IMG/VR virus record: IMGVR_UViG_3300032085_000308
Coordinates: 1-48,190 of that record
Origin: a virus
DNA: 48,190 nucleotides
Reading direction: 5' to 3' (one strand)
The notes under the pieces are model-generated. The model was given only the letters and a program-made list of their open reading frames with translations. It did no database searches and was not told the origin of the DNA. The position numbers and the translations under genes are program-made. Of this stretch, positions 26,399 to 32,582 are shown one piece after another. The stretch's first letter is position 1. Every line of letters starts with the position of its first letter.

Positions 26399-26581
26399 CT
26401 ACTCTCCCTCTCTGTCAACCTTTAAGTCTAATAATTTAACTTCATAGATATCATTATTAATAAATGTAACTTCATAAGATATCTGGTCGGTAGGATTCCT
26501 GTGATTATAATTAATAACATAATCTTCCCATACTCTATACTCTTCCTTAGTCATAGGTGTTAGCTTACATTCTTCTTTCAA
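26399..26581 (-). CDS. Small hypothetical protein (60 aa)
   Basis: This short acidic protein (MKEECKLTPMTKEEYRVW start) has an alternating beta-like second half. It follows the 69-residue gene by two bases and its stop overlaps the first hairpin of the structured gap. No family is recognised; it is one of the compact early small genes. Confidence 0.5.
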   Translation of the reverse strand: MKEECKLTPMTKEEYRVWEDYVINYNHRNPTDQISYEVTFINNDIYEVKLLDLKVDREGE

Positions 26582-26583
26582 TT

Positions 26584-26793
26584 TTATATCCTCATTTTAA
26601 AAAGACTTTGTAAATCTTTTAATTGTTTATTATTTAATCCCTTTAAATGTTTAGGAATATTATTTTTAATATCTTTATTAATAATTATTTTATTATTTTG
26701 TTTAGATTTTATAAGCATTCTAAACTTATTTTTTGTGTTGTCAAGTAAAAATAATAATTTTTTTCTAAGCCTTTCTAATGGATTGTTAGTCAT
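26584..26793 (-). CDS. Small basic hypothetical protein (69 aa)
   Basis: The product is very rich in Lys, Asn, Leu and Ile (KKLLFLLDNTKNKFRMLIKSK), mostly helical, and strongly AT-biased in codons. It overlaps the gene upstream by 8 bases. Its basic character suggests nucleic-acid binding, but no motif is present. Confidence 0.5.
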   Translation of the reverse strand: MTNNPLERLRKKLLFLLDNTKNKFRMLIKSKQNNKIIINKDIKNNIPKHLKGLNNKQLKDLQSLFKMRI

Positions 26794-27022
26794 GGTTAGT
26801 ACCTATGTGTGCATCAGGTAATCTCTTGCTCACTATGTAGCTTAGATGTTCTTCTATCCTATGTATAACATCAACATCTGATACATCTGTTGGTCTGTCC
26901 CATGTTCTTATGTCATCATAAAGAAAGTCGACAAATGTCCTGAACTTATCTTCAGATAATTTATTGACCACATATTCTCTTGCACATATATCTTCTAGTC
27001 TTTTGTATAATGTTCTGTTCAT
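26786..27022 (-). CDS. Small hypothetical protein (78 aa)
   Basis: The ATG at 27022 was chosen because GGGAGG sits 6 bases before it and it overlaps the upstream stop as ATGA; an upstream in-frame TTG is unlikely. The product is helical and charged (LYKRLEDICAREYVVNKL) with no known domain. Confidence 0.6.
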   Translation of the reverse strand: MNRTLYKRLEDICAREYVVNKLSEDKFRTFVDFLYDDIRTWDRPTDVSDVDVIHRIEEHLSYIVSKRLPDAHIGTNHD

Positions 27023-27402
27023 TTTACCTCCCAATTAATATCTGATTTTATTTTAATATGTTTTAATATCTTTAAAGATTCTAAATACAAACATTTTTGA
27101 TTAACCATTTTACCTATAAAAGATTTACATCTTACTTTAATATGACTATTGTTTCCTAGATAATAATCTAAATTCATAATTAAATTATTTTCTTTATCAT
27201 AAATACTAAAATCTAATTCTTTATTCTGTAAAGAAACATACCCACGTTCTTCTTTAAAATTATAAAAGTTATTTTCTTTTACAACTTGTAAAGATTTTTT
27301 ATTAGGGATTAAAAATAATCCATAATAATCAAAATGATTTGGCTTGTCTAAGAAAGCCCACATAACTTTACCTTCTAATATAACGTGTTCATCACTCATC
27401 AT
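27019..27402 (-). CDS. Diverged ssDNA-binding-protein-like paralogue
   Basis: This 127-residue protein begins with a segment matching the putative SSB at 25333-25746: EGKVMWAFLDKPNHF then YYGLFLIPNKKS here, against EGKAMWANVSTPNTKF then KYGIVVLTDEDT there, followed by a KxxIGK strand in place of KPYTGK. It lacks the acidic C-terminal tail, ending in basic/aromatic residues, so if it binds DNA it should not recruit the replisome the same way. It may be a regulator, a host-SSB competitor or a decayed duplicate. AAAGGAG precedes tandem ATG codons. Confidence 0.6.
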   Translation of the reverse strand: MMSDEHVILEGKVMWAFLDKPNHFDYYGLFLIPNKKSLQVVKENNFYNFKEERGYVSLQNKELDFSIYDKENNLIMNLDYYLGNNSHIKVRCKSFIGKMVNQKCLYLESLKILKHIKIKSDINWEVK

Positions 27403-27563
27403 CAATCTCCTTTATATGCTGTAAATAATTTACAAACAAACTTTTCTAAATCTATAAAACTATCTTCAACGGTTTCCCATTTTCTAAAGTTATTATGTAG
27501 ATATTGTTTTTCTTTCTCAATGGCTCTTAGTATTTCTCTTTCCATTGTATTAATGTTCATCAT
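27402..27563 (-). CDS. Small hypothetical protein (53 aa)
   Basis: ATG-ATG with GGAGG upstream opens a 53-codon frame (MMNINTMEREILRAIEKEKQ start) whose TGA overlaps the next ATG as TGATG. The product is a charged helix with one Cys. The overlaps on both sides support it; no family is recognised. Confidence 0.55.
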   Translation of the reverse strand: MMNINTMEREILRAIEKEKQYLHNNFRKWETVEDSFIDLEKFVCKLFTAYKGD

Positions 27564-27675
27564 CAACCTCCTTTTGTTTTAATGCTTTTAGTATCTCATA
27601 CAGTACCTTCTCTTGTCTAGCTACTGCATCTTTGATATCTTCTATCTCTTTTGTTATGCCTTCATATATTATCAT
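27550..27675 (-). CDS. Small coiled-coil protein (41 aa)
   Basis: The 41-codon frame (MIIYEGITKEIEDIKDAVAR start) encodes a single amphipathic helix with heptad spacing. Its ATG overlaps the previous stop (TGATG) and its end overlaps the next gene by 14 bases. Confidence 0.5.
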   Translation of the reverse strand: MIIYEGITKEIEDIKDAVARQEKVLYEILKALKQKEVDDEH

Positions 27676-27935
27676 CAGTTCAATCCCTCCACTAAAGTCC
27701 AACTCTCATCAAATACACCTTCACTTGTTGCCCATTTATAATCAGTTTCTCTTTGATTACCTTCATAGCTTTCACTTGTCCCATCTTTAAACTCAACATA
27801 AAGTGTGCCATACTTTATATGGTAGTCCTTAATGGTATCATAATCAATATCTAATTCCTCTAAGTCAAACTCTATTGCTGTTGTATACAGACATTCAATG
27901 TACTTAGGTTTAGTTCCTTCTATCCAATCACGCAT
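27675..27935 (-). CDS. Hypothetical acidic protein (86 aa)
   Basis: The protein is rich in Asp, Glu, Tyr and Trp (FDLEELDIDYDTIKDYHIKY) with net strong negative charge and beta-like alternation. GGAGGT precedes the ATG by about 5 bases. The charge pattern is compatible with a DNA-mimic or host-inhibitor type early protein, but that is speculative. Confidence 0.6.
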   Translation of the reverse strand: MRDWIEGTKPKYIECLYTTAIEFDLEELDIDYDTIKDYHIKYGTLYVEFKDGTSESYEGNQRETDYKWATSEGVFDESWTLVEGLN

Positions 27936-28021
27936 ACTGCACCTCCATTAAGTAAGTATAATATCCATGCACTTACTACCATACCCATGATAGATATCTT
28001 CATCATTAAATTATGACTCAT
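27920..28021 (-). CDS. Tiny membrane peptide (33 aa)
   Basis: The frame starts by ATGA overlap with the upstream stop and encodes one transmembrane span (ISIMGMVVSAWILYLL). Its last codons carry the ribosome site of the next gene. Single-span peptides of this kind are common in phage early regions; no function is apparent. Confidence 0.5.
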   Translation of the reverse strand: MSHNLMMKISIMGMVVSAWILYLLNGGAVCVIG

Positions 28022-28233
28022 CTGACTTCCTCCTCTACTAATTCTTTTACCATATTAATATCTAACAAATCGTATGTTCTGTTAGAGTTCTTTTCTAGTA
28101 CGTACTTAGCGTTCTGTAAACCCATAGGCTCACTTACCCATACATTTAGAAACCTTACACTCATTTCAAGTTTGTCAAGTGTGTCAAGTACACATTCTTT
28201 TTCATATTCATATTCTCTATATAGTTTACTCAT
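28018..28233 (-). CDS. Small helical protein (71 aa)
   Basis: The start at 28233 was chosen because GGAGGG lies upstream of this ATG; an in-frame ATG seven codons earlier lacks a site. The product (MSKLYREYEYEKECVLDTL start) is charged and helical. No family is recognised. Confidence 0.55.
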   Translation of the reverse strand: MSKLYREYEYEKECVLDTLDKLEMSVRFLNVWVSEPMGLQNAKYVLEKNSNRTYDLLDINMVKELVEEEVR

Positions 28234-28237
28234 ATCT

Positions 28238-28402
28238 TTATCCCTCCATTTCAAAGTTATCTAAATCTATCAAAGCTAATCTTTCAGCTTCCCTCTCTAT
28301 ATAATCAACATCATCTGTAGTCTTACCTACTTCTTCATAATGCTTTTCATATAGTTCTTCATACAGTTTATCAGCGTATGTTTCTGTTATTATATTACTC
28401 AT
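28238..28402 (-). CDS. Small acidic helical protein (54 aa)
   Basis: ATG at 28402 with GGAGGG upstream opens 54 codons (MSNIITETYADKLYEELYEK start), rich in Glu, Asp and Tyr. The stop codon overlaps the ribosome site of the next gene. Confidence 0.55.
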   Translation of the reverse strand: MSNIITETYADKLYEELYEKHYEEVGKTTDDVDYIEREAERLALIDLDNFEMEG

Positions 28403-28404
28403 TG

Positions 28405-28488
28405 TTAATCCCTCCTGTTTAGGTAGTAGCCAACTAATGCTCCTACTATTATATAAATTACTACAGTTGCTATGCTTATGTCAAACAT
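28405..28488 (-). CDS. Tiny membrane peptide (27 aa)
   Basis: The 27-codon frame encodes a single hydrophobic span (ISIATVVIYIIVGALVGYYL) with positive residues at the C-terminus. GGAGG precedes the ATG, and the start overlaps the preceding gene by 13 bases. Confidence 0.5.
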   Translation of the reverse strand: MFDISIATVVIYIIVGALVGYYLNRRD

Positions 28489-28643
28489 TCTTTTAACCTC
28501 CTAATTGTTATGGGTTTGTCAAGCTGTATTTTATTAGGCTCAACAACTACCCAAGTGTTACACCATTTTCTGTTCTGTTTCGCTACGCTATAAGCCCTGT
28601 GTGATATGGTGCTGTATTCGTATACGTCTCTATATCTTTTCAT
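28476..28643 (-). CDS. Small basic protein (55 aa)
   Basis: The ATG follows the previous stop by one base. The product (MKRYRDVYEYSTISHRAYSV start) is basic with two cysteines and a WVVVEPNKIQL strand-like segment. It overlaps the next membrane peptide. No family is recognised. Confidence 0.5.
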   Translation of the reverse strand: MKRYRDVYEYSTISHRAYSVAKQNRKWCNTWVVVEPNKIQLDKPITIRRLKECLT

Positions 28644-28644
28644 A

Positions 28645-28785
28645 TTACGCCACCTCTCTAGCTGTTAAGTCATACTCTAATTCAGTTAGGTATGAATATG
28701 ATTTTAAAAATTCTATCTTTGATAAGATGTAAAAGTCTCTCATCTTTTCTTTATCGTTTATAAAGCTTTTGTATTTATGTTTCAT
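28645..28785 (-). CDS. Small helical protein (46 aa)
   Basis: GGAGG precedes this 46-codon frame (MKHKYKSFINDKEKMRDFY start), a charged, Tyr-rich helix whose end carries the next ribosome site. Confidence 0.5.
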   Translation of the reverse strand: MKHKYKSFINDKEKMRDFYILSKIEFLKSYSYLTELEYDLTAREVA

Positions 28786-29016
28786 CTATCTATCCTCCTT
28801 TGCATCAACTACGCCTTGTAGCTTTTCTAATTTACTGTTTAACTTTGTAAGTTCTTGTTTACATTTACGAACGCCCCTTTCTCTGTAAAATCTTATATCA
28901 AAGCTATCTTCTTCTGTGCCTTTAGCAATAGCTTTTTCCCAGTTTTCAAGTCTGTGAACAGCACATTCAATCTGATATTCTATATTATCTATTCTTGTTT
29001 TATGCCAGTTTGTCAT
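28786..29016 (-). CDS. Small coiled-coil protein (76 aa)
   Basis: The ATG at 29016 has GGGAGG about 8 bases upstream, and it overlaps the preceding stop as ATGA; a longer start is unsupported. The product is almost wholly helical with heptads (LTKLNSKLEKLQG) and two cysteines. It may be a homo-oligomer; no family is recognised. Confidence 0.6.
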   Translation of the reverse strand: MTNWHKTRIDNIEYQIECAVHRLENWEKAIAKGTEEDSFDIRFYRERGVRKCKQELTKLNSKLEKLQGVVDAKEDR

Positions 29017-29225
29017 TGCTTCACCTCCCTTATAAACATATTCTCTGATAGCACATTGACACACACCACATTTTCTTTATGTATCTTGTGCTTGTTCTTT
29101 TCTCTTTCCCTTTGGTCAACTGTCATTTTTGAAAATGCGTCTCCCTCTATAAAGATTTCTTTTATCATGTCTAATCTTTTCTTGTTATTAAAGATTACAA
29201 AGTTCGTTAGTTTATTTGTTTCCAT
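29013..29225 (-). CDS. Small hypothetical protein (70 aa)
   Basis: A basic, mixed protein (METNKLTNFVIFNNKKRLDM start) with no visible domain. It overlaps the 52-codon gene upstream by 14 bases and the coiled-coil gene downstream by 4. Confidence 0.55.
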   Translation of the reverse strand: METNKLTNFVIFNNKKRLDMIKEIFIEGDAFSKMTVDQREREKNKHKIHKENVVCVNVLSENMFIREVKQ

Positions 29226-29370
29226 TTGTGTTGCCCTCCTTGTTGGCTTGTCTATTTAGTTTAGCTTCATATCTTCGTTGTTGTCTAGCAGTTCTGACAT
29301 CATTACTTAACATGGCACTTGTGTTCTTAGTACCTTTTCTTTCTACTCTATAAATTGTTTTACTTATCAT
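29212..29370 (-). CDS. Small very basic protein (52 aa)
   Basis: GGAGGG precedes an ATG opening 52 codons (MISKTIYRVERKGTKNTSAM start), with an Arg/Gln-rich helix (RTARQQRRYEAKLNRQ) likely to touch nucleic acid. It is found only by reading below the usual ORF length limit. Confidence 0.5.
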   Translation of the reverse strand: MISKTIYRVERKGTKNTSAMLSNDVRTARQQRRYEAKLNRQANKEGNTNGNK

Positions 29371-29382
29371 CTACTTACCCTC

Positions 29383-29562
29383 CTATTTAACTTTTTTAAC
29401 TTTAAAATTTTCAACATTATTAGCATCAACTTCTGTAAAGAACTCTATAATTGCTTTCTTTTTACTTTCAGCTTCTATAAATGTTTCTTGAATTTCATAG
29501 TCTGAATTTACCCAAACTATTCTATATTCATTTACCCATTCAATATTATAATCATGTTCCAT
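29383..29562 (-). CDS. Small acidic protein (59 aa)
   Basis: GAGGGGG lies upstream of this 59-codon frame (MEHDYNIEWVNEYRIVWVN start). It shows alternating beta-like residues then a helix (AESKKKAIIEFF), an arrangement like small beta-beta-alpha folds. Its ATG overlaps the previous stop. Confidence 0.55.
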   Translation of the reverse strand: MEHDYNIEWVNEYRIVWVNSDYEIQETFIEAESKKKAIIEFFTEVDANNVENFKVKKVK

Positions 29563-29720
29563 TATTTACCCCCTCTTAAAATGTTATAATCTTTTTGTGT
29601 AGCCTTACCATCTAGCAACTTGTCTAATGCTTTGAGTTGAGCAAGTGAAAAATCTTTTACTCTATCAACATTCACAGCTTCGCCAAAGTTTGGCATTGTT
29701 ATTTCTTTATTATGTTTCAT
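29562..29720 (-). CDS. Small hypothetical protein, first gene after leftward promoter (52 aa)
   Basis: GAGGG about 9 bases upstream of ATG opens 52 codons (MKHNKEITMPNFGEAVNVDR start). It is the first gene downstream of a promoter-like sequence at 29751-29780. No family is recognised. Confidence 0.55.
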   Translation of the reverse strand: MKHNKEITMPNFGEAVNVDRVKDFSLAQLKALDKLLDGKATQKDYNILRGGK

Positions 29721-29750
29721 ATTCTTATAGCCCTCTAGCTATTTATTTAT

Positions 29751-29780
29751 TTGATACCTATAAATTTAATTTAGTGTCAA
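29751..29780 (-). promoter_or_regulatory. Leftward sigma-70-like promoter
   Basis: On the minus strand a perfect -35 box TTGACA (29780-29775) and a -10-like TATCAA (29756-29751) are separated by 18 bases, with AT-rich flanks. It points into the array of small early genes beginning at 29720. The -10 box is only partly consensus. Confidence 0.55.
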
Positions 29781-30134
29781 CAAATAATCAAGATATTTAT
29801 TTTATTTATTTTCGTTGATTCGCTTTACATTTCTTTTAAAGTGTAGTAATGATTCATAGTACTGTACATTCATACAGTCGAATCGAGCTTAGACTTTTTA
29901 GATACTAGGGGTAGACTTTGCCCAACTATTCAATACAGAGGCTCTCATTGAGTCCGATAAAGTTTAGTTATGTTGTATTATAAGTGGTGTTTATATCTTG
30001 TAAATCTTGTATAGTTTTAAAAGTTTTTGAAGTCTTATAGTCTTATAAAACAATCAGGCACAGTCAGTCTCTCTTATTGTGTATTTTAAAAAGCTAACAG
30101 CACCCCCAAATTAATAGGGGTTTTTTATTTTATA
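29781..30134. other. Noncoding gap with inverted repeat and terminator-like hairpin
   Basis: No gene fits in the 414 bases from 29721 to 30134. Besides the promoter there is an inverted repeat ACTGTA-6-TACAGT (29861-29878), a GGG/CCC stem near 29909-29924, and CCCC-loop-GGGG followed by six T (30103-30126). The last would terminate rightward RNA; AAAAA on the other side could make it serve the leftward gene at 30135 as well. Direct repeats of TAGACTTT and GTCTTATA are also present. A small rightward RNA ending at 30126 is possible. Confidence 0.35.
30103..30126 (+). terminator. Terminator-like hairpin with T-tract
   Basis: ACCCC and GGGGT flank a 10-base loop, and six T follow on the plus strand. 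The stem is short, and the T-tract points rightward although the adjacent coding genes are leftward. It may act in both directions. Confidence 0.4.
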
Positions 30135-30788
30135 TTATGCCACTTCCATGACTTGTATTAGTTCTCTCTGTTGTTTTTTCATCTTCGCCCCATGTCCTGC
30201 GTATGCTATAACCTTAACATCTTTATTCCAACATGCTCTACACTTCTTGCATTTACCATCTTGTAGCGGTGCATTGCATACAGTAGCTATAGTTATGCTA
30301 TCAATAAAGGGAATAATTGTAGAGGAATACTCCGCCTCTTCTATTATTTCTCCATTGATTCCATCACTTGATAACCTTACAACAACATTATCAAGGGCAT
30401 TAAGCCTATCAATAACATCTCTAAACTTTTTAAACTTGTGCATTCTTGTAGGTATCCAATGATTACACCATGTAGTAACCTTGCATATCTCATACATTTT
30501 CTCGGCTAACTTTAAAGAGTACATATCGCCACTATCAAACCATCTAAAATATCTATCAGAATCTAACTCCTCTATCATATCGTCAACCCATTCTTCACGT
30601 TGCCAATCTCTTTTATTATGGCTTCTAGCTTCTTTTACATTCTTGAATCTATAATTACCACCTACAGCATAGCAACCCTTACAAGCTGGGACTAATTCCC
30701 CATCAGAGCCTTTAGAAGCGGGGCAAGTTTCCAATGCTTCAAGGCTCCAACTCCTAGAATTTAATTTACCTACTTTTGATATCTTCAT
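30135..30788 (-). CDS. GP88-family phage protein, Cys-rich
   Basis: This 217-residue protein matches the gene-product-88 family named after a mycobacteriophage protein: KISKVGKLNSRSWSLEALETCPAS, CKGCYAVGGNYRF, RSHNKRDW, FDSGDMYS and IPTRMHKFKKF. Cysteines at ~22, 36 and 39 and a later set (CNAP, CKKC, C) could bind metal or an iron-sulfur cluster. Family members occur in many unrelated phages and their function is unknown. It is the first large gene of an early leftward group and may act on the host. Flanking gaps are noncoding. Confidence 0.7.
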   Translation of the reverse strand: MKISKVGKLNSRSWSLEALETCPASKGSDGELVPACKGCYAVGGNYRFKNVKEARSHNKRDWQREEWVDDMIEELDSDRYFRWFDSGDMYSLKLAEKMYEICKVTTWCNHWIPTRMHKFKKFRDVIDRLNALDNVVVRLSSDGINGEIIEEAEYSSTIIPFIDSITIATVCNAPLQDGKCKKCRACWNKDVKVIAYAGHGAKMKKQQRELIQVMEVA

Positions 30789-30789
30789 A

Positions 30790-30837
30790 CTATCCCTCTA
30801 TTGGTAGTGAATCTATTTGATTCGTTAATTTATTCAT
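30790..30837 (-). CDS. Possible 15-residue leader peptide
   Basis: AAAGGAG lies 8 bases before an ATG that opens 15 codons (MNKLTNQIDSLPIEG) and stops one base before the next ATG, whose ribosome site is inside it. The strong ribosome site and tight spacing suggest translation, perhaps to couple expression of the GP88-like gene. The size makes this uncertain. Confidence 0.35.
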   Translation of the reverse strand: MNKLTNQIDSLPIEG

Positions 30838-30850
30838 TAATCTTGCTCCT

Positions 30851-31375
30851 TTAAAATAAATTGCCATTTTCATCAAACTCCCATTCATTTGCTTCAACAT
30901 CATTTAAAAAACTTTCTTTTGAAAAATAATATTGATTGTCTGCAAACCACATATCAAACATTTTATTTTGTATTTCTAAAACAAAATCATTTGTAGACCA
31001 TTCACATAAAACTTTATATTCTTTTTTGCTTAATAATTTATTTGTAAATGCTTGAAGTTCATCACAAAAACAATAATCATTACCTTTATAATCTTTTAAT
31101 AACTCTTTGTAGTCTTTGTTATCAAGGTGATAATTTGGAGTTAATTTGATATAACAACCCCTATCTTGGTATTCTGCATTTGATAATGAGCAATCAAAAT
31201 TCATCTGCAAAGTTTCTGCAAACTTTTTAAAACTGTTTATATTTTCATCTGCCCAAGAATTTATATTATCTCCATTATCAATCCAAAATTTTTGATATAT
31301 CATTTCGCATAGTTCATCATTTTGTTTTAAATCCTCAAAATCATAAACCATATATTCTTTGGTTATTGTTTTCAT
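30851..31375 (-). CDS. Acidic hypothetical protein (174 aa)
   Basis: The protein is strongly acidic and rich in Asn, Tyr, Phe and Trp, with an N-terminus of the MKTITKEYMVYDFEDL type and a C-terminus NEWEFDENGNLF. Similar start and end patterns occur in small proteins of bacteria and phages of unknown role. The charge is compatible with a DNA-mimic such as an antirestriction protein, but no such family can be assigned. It is an early gene, overlapping the 42-codon gene before it (TAATG). Confidence 0.55.
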   Translation of the reverse strand: MKTITKEYMVYDFEDLKQNDELCEMIYQKFWIDNGDNINSWADENINSFKKFAETLQMNFDCSLSNAEYQDRGCYIKLTPNYHLDNKDYKELLKDYKGNDYCFCDELQAFTNKLLSKKEYKVLCEWSTNDFVLEIQNKMFDMWFADNQYYFSKESFLNDVEANEWEFDENGNLF

Positions 31376-31503
31376 TATTTACTCCCTTTTATAAGATTAA
31401 TTATTAATTCTCTAAATTGATTAGGCATATAATAATTATTATTAATAGCTATCAATTCTTTTTTATTTAAACTTTTGATATGTTTAATTAGTTCGTTATT
31501 CAT
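31375..31503 (-). CDS. Small basic protein (42 aa)
   Basis: GGAG precedes an ATG opening 42 codons (MNNELIKHIKSLNKKELIAI start); the TAA overlaps the next ATG. It is a Lys/Asn/Ile-rich helix pair that could bind nucleic acid; no family is recognised. Confidence 0.5.
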   Translation of the reverse strand: MNNELIKHIKSLNKKELIAINNNYYMPNQFRELIINLIKGSK

Positions 31504-31538
31504 AATTTTATTTACTCCTTTGTAAATGTGTTTCTTAT

Positions 31539-31576
31539 ACCACCTAAAGCCCCAAAAGAGGGGCTTATTAAGTGGT
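31539..31576. other. Strong intercistronic hairpin
   Basis: AAGCCCC and GGGGCTT pair around a six-base loop (31547-31566), and the flanking ACCAC/GTGGT (31539-31543, 31572-31576) extends the stem. It lies between two leftward small genes. No T-tract follows on either strand, so an RNA stability, processing or attenuation element is more likely than a simple terminator. Confidence 0.5.
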
Positions 31577-31583
31577 TAGGGGT

Positions 31584-31796
31584 TTAGTCTCTGATATATT
31601 CTACAGTTAATATTACTTGAAATGTATCTTTATTAACTTCTCTTTCATCAACCATGCAATTATGCATCTGTGACTCAACTATATTATCATTGTGAGAAAT
31701 CATTCTGCTTAAAGCTTTATCATTTAAAGATTCTACAAATTCATATCTTTGATTTCTTCTAGCTGTATCGTTGTGTTTTTCTTCTGTTAATTTCAT
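31584..31796 (-). CDS. Small hypothetical protein, first gene of leftward arm (70 aa)
   Basis: This is the first leftward gene next to the origin-like region (MKLTEEKHNDTARRNQRYEF start), polar with one Cys and a beta-like C-terminus (DTFQVILTVEYI). AAAGGAG lies upstream. First position in the arm suggests immediate early expression, often used for host-takeover proteins; no family is recognised. Confidence 0.55.
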   Translation of the reverse strand: MKLTEEKHNDTARRNQRYEFVESLNDKALSRMISHNDNIVESQMHNCMVDEREVNKDTFQVILTVEYIRD

Positions 31797-31865
31797 TATT
31801 TACTCCTTTTGTAAATGTTATTTAATTGAATAAACATTAACAGTTTAAAAAGAGAATGCAAGTAC

Positions 31866-31896
31866 TTTATAAACGCTGTAACCATAGGGGTTTCAA
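31866..31896 (-). promoter_or_regulatory. Candidate leftward early promoter
   Basis: On the minus strand TTGAAA (31896-31891) and TATAAA (31871-31866) are 19 bases apart, about 70 bases before the first leftward gene. The boxes are good but the spacing is long. Just upstream, an inverted repeat GCTGTA-9-TACAGC (31904-31924) covers another TATAAT and could be an operator. Confidence 0.35.
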
Positions 31897-31903
31897 GAGG
31901 GGT

Positions 31904-32241
31904 GCTGTACAAAAATTATACAGCTTGTAAAGAGGAGAAGTGTATTATAAGTGTTGGTTATAAGTAGATATAAGTTTTATGAAGTTTTTAAAGTTGTATA
32001 AAAATTGTACAGTTTATAAATTGTATAAATTTTATACACTTTTCACGTGGCATTAACTAGAAAAGGTATGACACTTTTAAAGGGGAGTATGACACTTTTA
32101 AAGACTTTAAAAGCTTGTAAAGTTATCCACAGAGTTATCCACAGGTTATACATGACACACTTTTAAAGTGGATAAGCTGTTGATATCCTGTGGATAAGTT
32201 TTTAAAGTAGGGGGGCAGGAGGTACAGGGGGGGTGGGTGGG
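31904..32241. other. Putative replication origin: DnaA boxes, direct repeats, G-tract
   Basis: The 786-base gap 31797-32582 has no gene. It holds two perfect DnaA boxes TTATCCACA (32123-32131, 32135-32143), a third perfect one on the other strand (32189-32197), and a one-mismatch copy (32167-32175). Three copies of ATGACAC(AC)TTTTAAAG lie at 32068-32082, 32089-32103 and 32152-32168, the first two 21 bases apart. An AT-rich stretch at 31960-32040 could unwind. A G-rich tract with quadruplex pattern lies at 32210-32241. The gap is where the two transcription arms diverge. An origin recognised by host DnaA is the simplest reading. Confidence 0.7.
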
Positions 32242-32547
32242 TATATATATAAATCTTATACATTTCTACCCAATAGTGGTATTAACCAGTTGGGCTTTAT
32301 AAAGCTTTAAAACTTTAAAAACGTGATAAGCTTTTATATACTTTACAACACAGAATAACCCCTAGTATTTGTTAAGTTTGTTATAACAAGTTATGGGGAT
32401 TATGAAGTATGATTGATAAATATTTGTTAGGTTAGGATGGGGCTATATTAGGTATTTAAAACTGGGGACGTTTTCAACTTTATTATACACATACTTTTCA
32501 ATTTTGTCAAGTACTTTGTGCAAATACTTTAAAATATGTTAAAAGAC

Positions 32548-32576
32548 TTGACAAACTTGTAAAGTATGACTATAAT
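32548..32576 (+). promoter_or_regulatory. Consensus sigma-70 promoter of the rightward arm (leaderless)
   Basis: TTGACA (32548-32553), exactly 17 bases, then TATAAT (32571-32576): a perfect match to the bacterial housekeeping promoter. The terminase small subunit ATG begins only 7 bases after the -10 box, which is where transcription should start. There is no ribosome site, so the mRNA is predicted to be leaderless or nearly so. Confidence 0.85.
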
Positions 32577-32582
32577 ATAAGC

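Noticed and set aside
31904-31924. LexA/SOS box
   Set aside because: CTGT and ACAG are 11 bases apart instead of 8, so it does not fit the LexA operator.
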